Part shown: positions 56,138-64,000 of the stretch, one piece after another
How the letters are laid out: each line of letters begins with the position of its first letter
Position numbering within the stretch: position 1 is the first letter of the stretch
Assembly (NCBI RefSeq): GCF_038070105.1
Contig: NZ_JBBPBZ010000001.1
Span: 295,680 to 359,679 of the forward strand
Length of the DNA: 64,000 nt
Source of the DNA: Methylocystis sp. IM3
GTDB lineage: Bacteria > Pseudomonadota > Alphaproteobacteria > Rhizobiales > Beijerinckiaceae
Direction: 5' to 3'
Notes under the pieces: generated by a model
Database searches by the model: none
What the model saw: the letters and a program-made list of their open reading frames with translations, nothing else
What the model was told of the DNA's origin: nothing
Position numbers and translations under genes: made by a program

Positions 56138-57001
56138 TTAAGTTACCCCCACCTTCTTCTCGAACTCAACCGGGCTAATGTAGCCGATCGTCGAATGCCT
56201 GCGGACGGGGTTGTAGAACCGTTCGACGTAATCGAAGACATCTGCCCGGGCGTCGTTACGCGTGCGGTAGACTTTTTTGCCGATCCGCTCGGTTTTCAGC
56301 GAGGAGAAGAAGCTCTCCATCGCGGCGTTGTCCCAGACATTGCCGGACCGGCTCATCGAGCAAACGACGCCATTGTCGGCCATCAGGCGCTGGAATTGCT
56401 CGCTCGTATATTGGCTGCCCCTGTCAGAGTGATGCAGCAAGGCGTCAGGCTTGCCGCGGCGCCAGATCGCCATCATCAACGCGTCGGTGACGAGCTGCGC
56501 GGTCATCTCGGCCTTCATCGACCAGCCGACGACCCTCCGGGAGAAGAGGTCGATGACGGCGGCGACATACAGCCAGCCCTCCGCTGTCCAGATATAGGTG
56601 AAGTCCGCGATCCATTTCCGGTTCGGCGCTTCCGCCGCGAATTGCCGGTCAAGGACATTCGGCGCAACGACCATTGATCTCTGCCCCTCGTCCTTCGGAA
56701 GGCCGCGGCGACGTGGCCGCGCCCTTAAAGCGTTCGCCCGCATCAGCCGCTCGATTTTGTGGAGGCCGCAGGAAACACCCTCCGCGAGGACGTCCCGCCA
56801 GACGCGGCGGGCGCCATAGGTTCGGGCGCTGCCCACGAAGCTCACGCGGATTTTCCTTGTCAGCTCCTCGTCGGCGATCGACCGGGGGCTCGGCCCGCGA
56901 CGCAGCCAGGCGTGAAAGCCCGATCGGGAGACGTCCAGCGCTTCGCAGAGCCACGCCACCGGCCAGACATTCCGGTGCTTCGCGACGAAGGCGAATCTCA
57001 T
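56138..57001 (-). CDS. IS3-family transposase orfB (DDE integrase domain)
   Basis: 287 residues with an HTH_21-like start (FAFVAKHRNVWPVAWLCEAL) and the integrase core: WIADFTYIWTAEGWLYVAAV (Asp), LLHHSDRGSQYTS (Asp) and GNVWDNAAMESFFSSLKTER (Glu). Its ATG overlaps the orfA stop by 4 nt. In vivo it is probably made mainly as the OrfAB fusion through the frameshift site in orfA. Confidence 0.95.
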   Translation of the reverse strand: MRFAFVAKHRNVWPVAWLCEALDVSRSGFHAWLRRGPSPRSIADEELTRKIRVSFVGSARTYGARRVWRDVLAEGVSCGLHKIERLMRANALRARPRRRGLPKDEGQRSMVVAPNVLDRQFAAEAPNRKWIADFTYIWTAEGWLYVAAVIDLFSRRVVGWSMKAEMTAQLVTDALMMAIWRRGKPDALLHHSDRGSQYTSEQFQRLMADNGVVCSMSRSGNVWDNAAMESFFSSLKTERIGKKVYRTRNDARADVFDYVERFYNPVRRHSTIGYISPVEFEKKVGVT

Positions 57002-57294
57002 TTCGCTTCCCTCGCAAAGAAGGCTGCGGCCTTTTTTAGGATGTCGCGCTCCGCCCGCAGTTTGGCGACTTCACGGCGCAGTCGCTCGAGTTCCTGTTGC
57101 TCCGGCTTCTGCTGGCCGTGGCCGGGGAAGGCCTGCGCGGGATCCACCGTCAATTCCCGAATCCAGCGCCGCAACACGTTCTCGTGCACGTCCAGATCGC
57201 GGCAGGCCTGCGCGACCGTGACGCCGCGCTCCTTCACTAACCGAACCGCCTCGACCTTAAACTCTCGACTGAATATCCGTCTCGCCATAACCAA
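56998..57294 (-). CDS. IS3-family transposase orfA
   Basis: 98 residues with a helix-turn-helix (FKVEAVRLVKERGVTVAQAC) and a C-terminal leucine-zipper region (QELERLRREVAKLRAERDIL). Near its end the codons CTA AAA AAG (minus strand, 57031-57037) form a canonical A AAA AAG slippery heptamer in the right phase. The -1 frame is open through to orfB, so an OrfAB fusion by programmed frameshifting is expected. Confidence 0.9.
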   Translation of the reverse strand: MVMARRIFSREFKVEAVRLVKERGVTVAQACRDLDVHENVLRRWIRELTVDPAQAFPGHGQQKPEQQELERLRREVAKLRAERDILKKAAAFFAREAK

Positions 57295-57788
57295 CCTCCG
57301 GCCTCATGAAACACCGTTTCTCGGTGTCCACGAAACCGGCAGCAGCTCAATTCGTGGGTCGCTGGATCTGGGGCGAAGGTTAGCCCATGCTTCTCGGCCG
57401 CGCCGCGCAGCTGGTCGAAAACGACGCCAGGTTGAACTCGCGCCATGCGGTGATCCGGATCAATTAGAAGGACAGTATTCATATATTTGGAGAGATCGAT
57501 CACTACCGCGACATTGCACGTTTGGCCGGACAGACTAGTCCCACAGCCGCGACCGAAAATGGGAGTCCCACGCTGCCGGCATTCGGCAACCGCTGCAATC
57601 ACATCGTCTTTATGGCGGGGGATCACCACTCCGAGCGGGACATGGCGGTAAATGGAGAGGTCATGCGCGTAGAGCGCGCAGCTCCCCTTATCGAACAGGA
57701 CCTCCCCTTCCAGGCGGGCGCTTAAGACATGAGCCACGTCCCGCACGCTGTCTTGGCTGATCGACTGCGACACATCGGCAGCTCTCAT

Positions 57789-58350
57789 AGCAGCCTCCAG
57801 TTCGGTCGCTAAGCAACGATCCAGCGAGCTTCTTGCTGGGGCCGCGAACCGCAACCTGACTCCACTTGTTTTTTCTATAGGCGCCGTCGCCAAAGGCAAG
57901 GAGGCCCTAATCAATAAAGAAGTCGTAAACGAGAACCTATCTAGGTCCCAAAGAGGTTAGCTCCGCCGTTCCCCGCTGTGGTTTTCGTTTCCGCGGACAA
58001 TTAGAGGCAAACCCTTCTTCGCGGTGAGGCGCGACAGCAAGCTCTTGAGCTTTACGCCCCATTTCATCGCTAGACGCAAATTGCCCTTCGTTCGTAAAAA
58101 TTATGACATCAGTCCGCGATTACATCCCGAGGAAGGCGTCGCCGTTGTACCGATCCCTGGCCGTGAGCGATCGACAGCCCAACAGCAAGTGAGTGCCAAG
58201 GGGTCTGTTTTGAGGCGCGTTATCCGCCATCCGCCATTCCGCGCTATTTGCACCTCAACCCATCTCTCTTCTCCGGATGAGACACAGCAGAAGCGCAATC
58301 GAGCTAGGCGCAGGCTCTATCCAGAAGGTGGCAGACAAAGGCCTGATTGG
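57789..58350. other. Intergenic region upstream of two divergent genes
   Basis: About 560 bp between the oxidoreductase start (minus strand) and the hydrolase ATG at 58351. The hydrolase frame is open back to 58024, but that stretch is compositionally unlike a protein domain, so I treat it as non-coding. No operator or repeat was recognised. Confidence 0.4.
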
Positions 58351-59145
58351 ATGCTTAAGCCGCTCTTCCACAAAATCGGGGTCGCCCTCTCCAACTATCT
58401 CATGCAGGAAGTCGGAAGCGCTCCTTTAACGACGCCGACCGACATGGCAGAGCTAAAGAGGTGCGTGAAACCCGGCGATGTGATCCTGATAGAAGGCTCT
58501 ACGCGCGTGTCCGGACCGATCAAATATCTTACCCAATCGTCTTGGTCGCATGCTGCATTGTTTGTCGGTCCGGTTAAGGACAATCAGGAAGCTAGCGGGG
58601 AGCCGCATGTACTCGTTGAGGCCGATCTGATTGCCGGAGTTCGATCGTCGCCTTTATCCAAGTACGCAGAGGCATCTACCCGCATCTGCCGCCCATTCAA
58701 CCTGCGCGACGAAGATCTGGTCGCGCTCATCGCCTTTGCTATTGACCGCATTGGTTGCCACTATGACCTGCATAACCTTTTCGATTTGTTGCGCTACCTT
58801 ATGCCAACCCCACCAATCCCCTCCCGCCTGCGTCGCCGGTTCATTTCAATTGGCGCGGCGTCGCCCAGTCAGGCCTTATGTTCAACATTGTTGGCACAAG
58901 CATTCCAGGCTATTAATTACCCCATCCTGCCAACCGTCGAATTCATCGACGACGAAAAAGCATCATCGCGTGCGCATCGCCGCGTCGTTCATGAGATTCT
59001 CCATATCCGAAACTCGGCGCTTTATGTTCCCCGCGATTTTGATATTTCGCCCTATTTCGAGATCATAAAGCCCACGATTGAAAAGGGGTTCGACTATAAG
59101 CATCTGACGTGGCAGCAGGGCACGCGGACCCACGGAATGCAATAG
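58351..59145 (+). CDS. YiiX/YebB-like NlpC/P60-type cysteine hydrolase
   Basis: 264 residues from the ATG at 58351. Permuted-papain features: KPGDVILIEGSTRVSG, YLTQSSWSHAALFVG with the catalytic His, VEADLIAGVRSS, then IGCHYDLHNLFDLLRYL and ALCSTLLAQAFQAINYPILP with the catalytic Cys late in the chain, as expected for the circularly permuted group. Such proteins act on lipid amides, thioesters or peptidoglycan-like amides. There is no signal peptide. It stands alone between the disrupted oxidoreductase and the MgtC gene. Confidence 0.75.
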   Translation: MLKPLFHKIGVALSNYLMQEVGSAPLTTPTDMAELKRCVKPGDVILIEGSTRVSGPIKYLTQSSWSHAALFVGPVKDNQEASGEPHVLVEADLIAGVRSSPLSKYAEASTRICRPFNLRDEDLVALIAFAIDRIGCHYDLHNLFDLLRYLMPTPPIPSRLRRRFISIGAASPSQALCSTLLAQAFQAINYPILPTVEFIDDEKASSRAHRRVVHEILHIRNSALYVPRDFDISPYFEIIKPTIEKGFDYKHLTWQQGTRTHGMQ

Positions 59146-59333
59146 GGCAACCGCCAGCTCTCCATCCGCTTGTAGAATAGGTTCGGCGCGGCGCGTCCTT
59201 AACACGCACACACATTTCGCGGCAAGGACGCAAACAGTTGGTCACGTAAGGGAGGAAAGCGCTCCTTCGCCTGCGCGAGGCTATTTGTGGTAGGCAGCAG
59301 CCAGCGCCTAAATACACGGCCGCCACCTGAGCT

Positions 59334-60008
59334 TTAAAACACCCCCTCCCGAGCTAGTTTTTGGACGAAATCGGGAATCTGCGTCGTGTCTGGGCGTCGG
59401 AGCTCGATTAAATCAAATTCAATCATTCGCCGGGTAGCTGACAGCAACGCACCGCTTCTCCCAATCGAAACGTCCGCGTCCGATATGCGGCGACGGATTT
59501 CCGTCTCACTCGGGCCGCTTTCTTCAAGTTCCATAGAAAGGCGAACGGCGTGTTCGCTTTTGAACTGTCTTTCGAACCTCTTAACTCCCCAAAGAACGAA
59601 CAATCCCAGCGCGGTTGCCGAAAACCCAAGTAGGATTTGTCCGCCGCCCATGGTCAAGCCCATTACAGTGGCGAGCCACAACGTCGCAGCCGTTGTGACG
59701 CCGAGGACTATCTCTCTGCGCCGCAAAATTGCGCCGGCTCCGATGAATCCGACGCCTGTCAGGATTCCGAGCGGAAGCCGCATCAGATCGTTCATAACGA
59801 AAGAGTCTGGTTGTCGACCGGCGGTCGGCAACAGAAAATTGACCAGAATCATTGCAACGCAGGCAGCCAAGCCGACTAAAAGGGTTGTGCTCATGCCAGC
59901 GGCCTTGCCATGCTGGCTTCGGTTGAAACCTAGCAGCAGGCTCGCAAGGACGGTGAGGAGGAGGCGGAGAGCCACGTCTGTCCAGTGGATATTTACGATC
60001 ATCGGCAT
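59334..60008 (-). CDS. mgtC: MgtC/SapB-family membrane protein
   Basis: 224 residues from the ATG at 60008, supported by AGGGG 6-7 nt upstream and by the matching start of the 32460 fragment. Four to five N-terminal helices carry the MgtC signature (LLGFNRSQHGKAAGMSTTLL, RLPLGILTGVGFIGAGAILR, VTTAATLWLATVMGL). A cytoplasmic ACT-like C-terminal domain follows. MgtC proteins are linked to growth at low magnesium and modulate ATP synthase. It is divergent from the six-TM gene of the module. Confidence 0.9.
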   Translation of the reverse strand: MPMIVNIHWTDVALRLLLTVLASLLLGFNRSQHGKAAGMSTTLLVGLAACVAMILVNFLLPTAGRQPDSFVMNDLMRLPLGILTGVGFIGAGAILRRREIVLGVTTAATLWLATVMGLTMGGGQILLGFSATALGLFVLWGVKRFERQFKSEHAVRLSMELEESGPSETEIRRRISDADVSIGRSGALLSATRRMIEFDLIELRRPDTTQIPDFVQKLAREGVF

Positions 60009-60196
60009 CGCCATCCCCTTTCATGCTCCCCGCATAGTCTAATTAACTATCTTCATCCTCAACGCGTGAGGGATATCCCTTCAGAAAGCCAACAGGCATG
60101 CAGCCGCTGATCTCGCCAACGCACTTGATGTGGCGCTTGCTATTTCTACGTCTCGTCTACTTAAGCGACCAGGGGGCGCCGCAATCGGAGATGCAC

Positions 60197-60850
60197 ATGT
60201 CTATAACGTCACGCGGGGCGACCTATCATGAGAGCGCAGCCTATCGCGGCTTGATAGATGCCGTCGGCGGAATAGCCACTATCGTGCTTGCCATCGTCGG
60301 CCTGGCGAGCGTGCATGCGCAGTTAATGGTCGCCATCGCGACCATTGTCTTCGGAGTCGCGCTTCTAATCCAGGGGGGCGCGATGTTGTCGGAGTTCGCT
60401 GAAGTCATCTCGCCTACCGGGTCGGCCGTCGCCACAGTTGACGAGTTCGGTGGCACCGACTTCATGGCAGTGTTTATGGGCGGCGCGGCCGGAATTGTGC
60501 TCGGTGTCCTTGCTCTGCTAGGGATCAACCCAACTGTCCTAGCCCCGATCGCGGCGATTGTATTTGGGACGGCTCTGGTGTTGAGCAGCAATGCCATCTG
60601 GCGCATCTCCATGTTGAGACGGTCGGCAGCCAGCGACACCCGTGACATCCTCACGAGTGAAATCGCTTCCGGTTCCGCAAGCATTCAGGCGCTCGCTGGG
60701 CTAGCCGCTATCGTTCTCGGCGTTCTCGCTGTAGCGGGAGAAGCAGATCTTACCCTCAATCTGGTCACGTTGCTCGTCCTCGGCTCGACAATCGTGTTGA
60801 CGGGCAGCAGCCTAGCCGCGACGCTCCTTAACGCTATGCGTTCGGCGTGA
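60197..60850 (+). CDS. Six-TM three-hairpin membrane protein, module copy B
   Basis: 217 residues from the ATG at 60197, with GGAG 6 nt upstream. The frame is open to 60098 but homology to the copy at 31499-32164 starts here. It has the same three units (GGIATIVLAIVGLASVH, AAGIVLGVLALLGINP, LAAIVLGVLAVAGEADLTLN). It is co-directional with and 176 nt upstream of the GH1-like gene, as in copy A. Confidence 0.8.
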   Translation: MSITSRGATYHESAAYRGLIDAVGGIATIVLAIVGLASVHAQLMVAIATIVFGVALLIQGGAMLSEFAEVISPTGSAVATVDEFGGTDFMAVFMGGAAGIVLGVLALLGINPTVLAPIAAIVFGTALVLSSNAIWRISMLRRSAASDTRDILTSEIASGSASIQALAGLAAIVLGVLAVAGEADLTLNLVTLLVLGSTIVLTGSSLAATLLNAMRSA

Positions 60851-61026
60851 AATCCCGATTGCCGGCGCCGCTGCTCTGCTCGGCGGCGCTGGCGGCGCAT
60901 GCCGAACCTAACGCTGCAGATGTTTTGGAGATCGGCGACATAAGAGGACGGGTCATTTCACTCGCGCTGTATGTAATTTCGATTGACGCTTTATAGCTAG
61001 CGGGTCTAGCGGGTAATGAGGCGACC

Positions 61027-62322
61027 GTGGAGTTTGAGTGGATGTCACGCTTCATGTTCAGCACAGGTATTGAAAACAGTAGCCCGACCATCGAAAATGG
61101 GCGCAAGCGGATCGATGAGATGTCGGTCTGCAAGCACTATGATTTCTGGCGCGAAGATTTCGCTCTCGTTCAAGAGGATCTAAGGGTGAGGACCCTTCGC
61201 TACGGAGTGCCGCTTTATAAGACATTCCTTGGCCCGGGCCGCTTCGATTGGGAATTTACCGATATGGCTTTCCGCGACCTAAAGACGCGAAAGATAATTC
61301 CTATAGCCGACCTTTGCCACTTTGGCGTTCCGGATTGGGTCGGCGACTTCCAAAATCCTGACTTCCCCGAGCTCTTCGCCTCCTATGCGCGCGCTTTCGC
61401 TGAACGATTCCCTTGGGTGCAGCTATATACGCCGGTCAACGAGATGTATGTCTGCGCGACCTACTCGGCCGCCTACGGCTGGTGGAACGAGCAGCTACGT
61501 TCCGATAAGGGATTCGTTACGGCTCTGAAACATATTGTCAAAGCCAATATCCTTGGGATGCACGAGATTTTGTCGGTGCGACCGGACGCCATTTTTGTTC
61601 AAAGCGAGTCTTCGGAATACAATCACGCGGACAACCCAAAAGCGATCGCGCCAGCCGAATATCTCAACGAGCGCCGATTTCTATCGCTGGATCTGAATTA
61701 TGGCAACCGCGTCAATTCGCAAATGTATCGATTCCTAAGAGACAACGGCATGACTGATAAGGAATATGATTTTTTCATGCGTGAACACTTGAAAAGCCAC
61801 TGCATTATGGGGAACGACTACTATGAAAGGAACGAACATAGCGTCAACGAAGATGGAGCGATTGCGTCTTCTGGAGAAATATTCGGCTACAACGAGATCA
61901 CCCGACAATATTACGAGCGCTATCGCCTGCCCGTCATGCATACGGAAACGAACACGTGCGAAGGTCCGAAGGGCGATGAGGCGGTAAAGTGGCTGCGCAA
62001 GGAATGGGCAAATGTTCTCCGCGTGCGTAATAGTGGCGTGCCTATCGTTGGTTTCACTTGGTATTCCCTAACGGATCAAGTCGACTGGGACAGCGCCTTG
62101 CGTGAAGACAGCGGGCACATCAACCCACTTGGCCTTTACGACCTCGATCGCAAACCGCGCCCCGTCGGGACGGCCTATAAGCAATTGATCAAAGACTGGC
62201 GCGAGGTGCTGCCGGCTCAGAGCGTCTGCCTGACAGTTCCCCTGGCGGAATATGTGCCTCCCGCTCAAAACAGCGGCGACAACGACGACAGCGAAACGCA
62301 GGAACAGTCCGAAGGCACGTGA
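61027..62322 (+). CDS. GH1-like glycoside hydrolase, copy B
   Basis: 431 residues, near-identical in layout to 29849-31138. The acid/base Glu is in LYTPVNEMYV (E139) and the nucleophile Glu in VMHTETNTCEG (E307). The start is GTG at 61027 or ATG at 61042. The GH1 barrel pattern is complete and no signal peptide is seen. It lies between the six-TM gene and the hpnK gene. A role in trimming a sugar from a hopanoid or other glycolipid is possible but is inferred only from proximity. Confidence 0.8.
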   Translation: MEFEWMSRFMFSTGIENSSPTIENGRKRIDEMSVCKHYDFWREDFALVQEDLRVRTLRYGVPLYKTFLGPGRFDWEFTDMAFRDLKTRKIIPIADLCHFGVPDWVGDFQNPDFPELFASYARAFAERFPWVQLYTPVNEMYVCATYSAAYGWWNEQLRSDKGFVTALKHIVKANILGMHEILSVRPDAIFVQSESSEYNHADNPKAIAPAEYLNERRFLSLDLNYGNRVNSQMYRFLRDNGMTDKEYDFFMREHLKSHCIMGNDYYERNEHSVNEDGAIASSGEIFGYNEITRQYYERYRLPVMHTETNTCEGPKGDEAVKWLRKEWANVLRVRNSGVPIVGFTWYSLTDQVDWDSALREDSGHINPLGLYDLDRKPRPVGTAYKQLIKDWREVLPAQSVCLTVPLAEYVPPAQNSGDNDDSETQEQSEGT

Positions 62323-62359
62323 TTGTCGCAACGCGTGTGTTGATGGCGCCGGGCGCCGC

Positions 62360-62599
62360 CTAATCCGGCCCGATGACGGCTTCAGACCAATCAGTCGTTT
62401 CAATACGCTCAAGAAGGAGCGACGTAAGATAAATCCGTTGATCCAAACACCCCTGCTCGGTAACGACGATATAGTATGAGCCGCTCTGCGCCAGCTCAGC
62501 AATGCGGGCTCTTAGAAAGGCAAAGACAGATTCCTGCGTTGCGAAACCGGCCGAGAGGTGGCGGACGCCAAGTCCGTTGTAAGAGGAAACGAGATACAT
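62360..62599 (-). CDS. Small conserved hypothetical protein
   Basis: 79 residues (SVFAFLRARIAELAQSGSYY, then IETTDWSEAVIGPD at the C-terminus). A similar tail, IEAPDWSEVAIAP, occurs at the corresponding place in module copy A (about 29715-29760), fused in frame to the truncated hpnK. That cross-copy similarity is the main support. There is no good ribosome site and no family is known. Confidence 0.45.
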   Translation of the reverse strand: MYLVSSYNGLGVRHLSAGFATQESVFAFLRARIAELAQSGSYYIVVTEQGCLDQRIYLTSLLLERIETTDWSEAVIGPD

Positions 62600-62643
62600 C
62601 TAGCAAGTCGGGGTTGTTTGGGCCATACCATGCCTCGTAACTG

Positions 62644-63534
62644 TTACTTCGCCTCCGCATCGGGGCACAAACTGTCATCCTGCGTCTCACGCCGCAAAGC
62701 GCGCTCGTAATTGCTTAGCCTAAATCCACTCGCATTGAGCGCCATCGCTACCTTAGTCGATAAAAGCGCCTCCAGTTCTCCGCGATACCCATAGCCAGGC
62801 GCATGCCCTTCGAAGTCGTCGCTTATTGCAGGATGGCAATATATCTCGGTCAACCCCTCCGGCCGAGCCTGAGACACAAGCCCGACCATGCGCATTTCAT
62901 TCAAGGCGCCCGACCAACTCCAGCCGAAAACCGCATCGGCGGTGAGGAGACCTGCGCAATGCGCCTGCCATTTCAAAAGCGCCACCAAGGGAGCAAGCAT
63001 CGAGCACGAGCGTATATCCTGCTTGTCGATCGATTTGAGAATGCGTCTTGGCTCGTATGGCACCCTCACTGACCGGATGCCAAACTCGCGTCCGATTGAA
63101 ATAATGTCGGCGGCCACGATTGGATGGAGGTGATAGTGTTTGTGCACATCAACATGGCTGAGCGCGAGGCCACTGGCGGCAAAAGCCTCAAACTGCGCGC
63201 GGATTTCCTTTCTCAGCTGAGAATGTACCTTCGGTCGAACAGCAATGTCCAGGCCAAGCTTTGCGAGATCATTGCGGAGCAGGCCCCGTTTATCGAGAAG
63301 ATCTGGGATGTCGTCGGGGGGAAGCGTCGGCGCGCCATCGACTAGTACGACATGAAGCCCGACTGCGAGTCGAGGCAGCGTTCGCGCCCGCCTGACGGCA
63401 TCATCCGCCGCTGGGGCTCCGACCATCAGACTCGCGGCGCTTAGTATCCCGTTCCTGTGCGCCATCTCCACCGCGATGTTAACATCCACCGCAAGTCCGA
63501 AATCGTCCGCTGTGATCACAAGGTGAGTCAACAT
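62644..63534 (-). CDS. hpnK: Hopanoid-type carbohydrate deacetylase (ChbG/HpnK family)
   Basis: 296 residues, full length. The metal site is present: ITADDFG (D10, D11) near the N-terminus and SHVDVHKHYHLHP in the middle, plus GLHVVLVDGAP. HpnK-type enzymes remove an acetyl group from the N-acetylglucosaminyl hopanoid made by HpnI on the way to the cyclitol ether head group. The ATG overlaps the end of the upstream hpnI-like gene by 7 nt. That coupling is the reason for choosing hpnK over a chitin-oligosaccharide deacetylase. Confidence 0.8.
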   Translation of the reverse strand: MLTHLVITADDFGLAVDVNIAVEMAHRNGILSAASLMVGAPAADDAVRRARTLPRLAVGLHVVLVDGAPTLPPDDIPDLLDKRGLLRNDLAKLGLDIAVRPKVHSQLRKEIRAQFEAFAASGLALSHVDVHKHYHLHPIVAADIISIGREFGIRSVRVPYEPRRILKSIDKQDIRSCSMLAPLVALLKWQAHCAGLLTADAVFGWSWSGALNEMRMVGLVSQARPEGLTEIYCHPAISDDFEGHAPGYGYRGELEALLSTKVAMALNASGFRLSNYERALRRETQDDSLCPDAEAK

Positions 63535-64000
63535 CGCTTGTTCTTCAGATTCGTCCGCTCTCTATCGCGACACTCAACCGATTTCAGCTCACCGCCGGTC
63601 GTGACCATAAATTCTACTCCTCGCCATTCTATTCTGGGGACAATGAAGCTCCCCCAAAAAGCCAGGAAGGAGATCATCTCGTTGGCCAACAGAAGCGTGT
63701 ATGGTTGGCGCGGCAGCGCGAAAGCCTTTTCGACCACCATGCACAGTAGCGCGCGCAAGCTTAGTGCGCAGGCCGCTAATGCAAGGGCGCTGGAGCCGTA
63801 GGCGAAGGCCCCCGCCAACGCCAAAGGGAAGGGATGGGTTATGAAGGCTCCAGCATATCCTAGAGGGTCGATACTTCTTACTGTTCTTGCCGCCCGCAGC
63901 TCCCGCGCCAAAAGCGACCTAAAACTATCTGAAAAACAATGATGTCCAACTGTAAATCCAGGTATCGCAACTTTATATCCAGCCTGGCGCACAGATTTTC
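63528..64000 (-). CDS. hpnI: Hopanoid glycosyltransferase HpnI-like, C-terminal part (cut by window end)
   Basis: The frame is open to the window edge, so the catalytic GT2 domain lies outside. The visible part begins with the end of the catalytic domain and the segment VGHHCFSDSFRSLLARELRA, then ARTVRSIDPLGYAGAFITHP and C-terminal helices, as in ceramide-glucosyltransferase-like HpnI. It would transfer N-acetylglucosamine to a hopanoid, feeding HpnK. The assignment rests on this C-terminal pattern and on the hpnK neighbour. Confidence 0.65.
   Translation of the reverse strand, partial: KSVRQAGYKVAIPGFTVGHHCFSDSFRSLLARELRAARTVRSIDPLGYAGAFITHPFPLALAGAFAYGSSALALAACALSLRALLCMVVEKAFALPRQPYTLLLANEMISFLAFWGSFIVPRIEWRGVEFMVTTGGELKSVECRDRERTNLKNKRC

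Larger units (their letters stand above)
56108..57349 (-). mobile_element. IS3-family insertion sequence (complete)
   Basis: 1242 bp. Long inverted repeats start TGAGCTGCTGCCGG at both ends and are flanked by a 3-bp ATT duplication (56105-56107 and 57350-57352). The uninterrupted paralogue reads CAATATTCGTGG at this place, confirming the site. It carries orfA and orfB. Confidence 0.95.
52535..57788 (-). pseudogene. FAD-linked and Fe-S oxidoreductase, copy 2, disrupted by IS3 and IS630
   Basis: Same domain order as the copy at 17419-22244, but more complete. It starts with MRAADVSQSISQDS at 57788 and has the FAD domain (FGRGCGTSLSGQTCNVAVVI, GGMIGNNSCGAHSV), SGYNLDQLLPENDFHVARAL, the ferredoxin-like CPQCKGCKGDCPVKVDM, CCGRPLYEFG, VHCHQKAVLKG and a final CCG box CCGMAGSFG. 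The IS3 element (56108-57349) sits in the FAD domain and the IS630 element (53284-54406) between the Fe-S and CCG parts. Removing each element with one target duplication restores the frame. A C5 run at 52798-52802 adds a +1 shift before the C-terminus. This copy is also non-functional. Confidence 0.9.

Noticed and set aside
58024..58350. N-terminal extension of the YiiX/YebB-like hydrolase
   Set aside because: The extension is basic and low in structure, and family-like sequence begins at the ATG at 58351.
1..64000. CRISPR arrays, rRNA and tRNA genes, prophage or toxin-antitoxin systems
   Set aside because: No regularly spaced direct repeats, no recognisable RNA gene cores and no phage structural or TA-type gene pairs were seen on reading both strands.

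Overview
The window is GC-rich, densely coding alphaproteobacterial DNA. The last two genes look like hopanoid-lipid genes (hpnI and hpnK type). With a class I PHA synthase, a fatty-acid oxidation operon, an NnrS protein and a carbonic anhydrase/SulP pair, this suggests a Hyphomicrobiales member, perhaps a Methylocystis/Beijerinckiaceae-type bacterium. The genus is inference. The number of insertion sequences (IS) and IS remnants suggests an accessory region or a large plasmid.

Layout. 0-9.4 kb: an MFS exporter divergent from a LysR regulator; a MarR-type repressor with an unusual promoter/operator, followed by a thioredoxin-fold protein; a cache-type histidine kinase; a beta-carbonic anhydrase with a SulP bicarbonate-type transporter; NnrS. 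9.7-22.2 kb: IS-dominated. It holds an IS5 element, an SmbP-like periplasmic protein, a 5.5-kb nested IS701 element carrying IS91 and IS110 transposases, and a large FAD/Fe-S oxidoreductase pseudogene cut by three elements. 22.5-28.1 kb: fadE-fadI-fadJ beta-oxidation operon. 28.3-32.6 kb: a partly decayed copy of a module (hpnK-like, GH1-like glycosidase, six-TM protein, mgtC). 32.6-36.1 kb: a graveyard of IS481, IS630, serine-recombinase, IS66 and IS3 fragments. 36.1-41.8 kb: a membrane cluster with a split AI-2E-family permease, a GT2 glycosyltransferase, three tandem six-TM paralogues and an intact AI-2E permease. 42.1-46.4 kb: a phosphosulfolactate-synthase-like gene coupled to MmgE/PrpD, divergent from phaC. 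46.4-52.5 kb: small genes, repeats, IS remnants, a secreted coiled-coil repeat protein and an oxalate-decarboxylase-type bicupin. 52.5-57.8 kb: a second FAD/Fe-S oxidoreductase pseudogene cut by IS630 and IS3. 58.3-64 kb: a YiiX/YebB-like hydrolase and then the complete module mgtC, six-TM, GH1-like, hpnK, hpnI, in inverted order relative to 28.8-32.6 kb.

Three points stand out. (1) Two paralogous FAD/Fe-S dehydrogenases were each broken independently by different IS families. Target-site duplications allow each insertion to be placed to the base in four of five cases. (2) A module is present as a large inverted duplication. In the old copy only the glycosidase and the six-TM protein stay open, while hpnK and mgtC decayed. 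(3) A 39-residue membrane peptide gene, absent from normal gene calling, occurs twice, each preceded by a small hairpin with a compensatory base-pair change. No rRNA, tRNA or CRISPR array was recognised.
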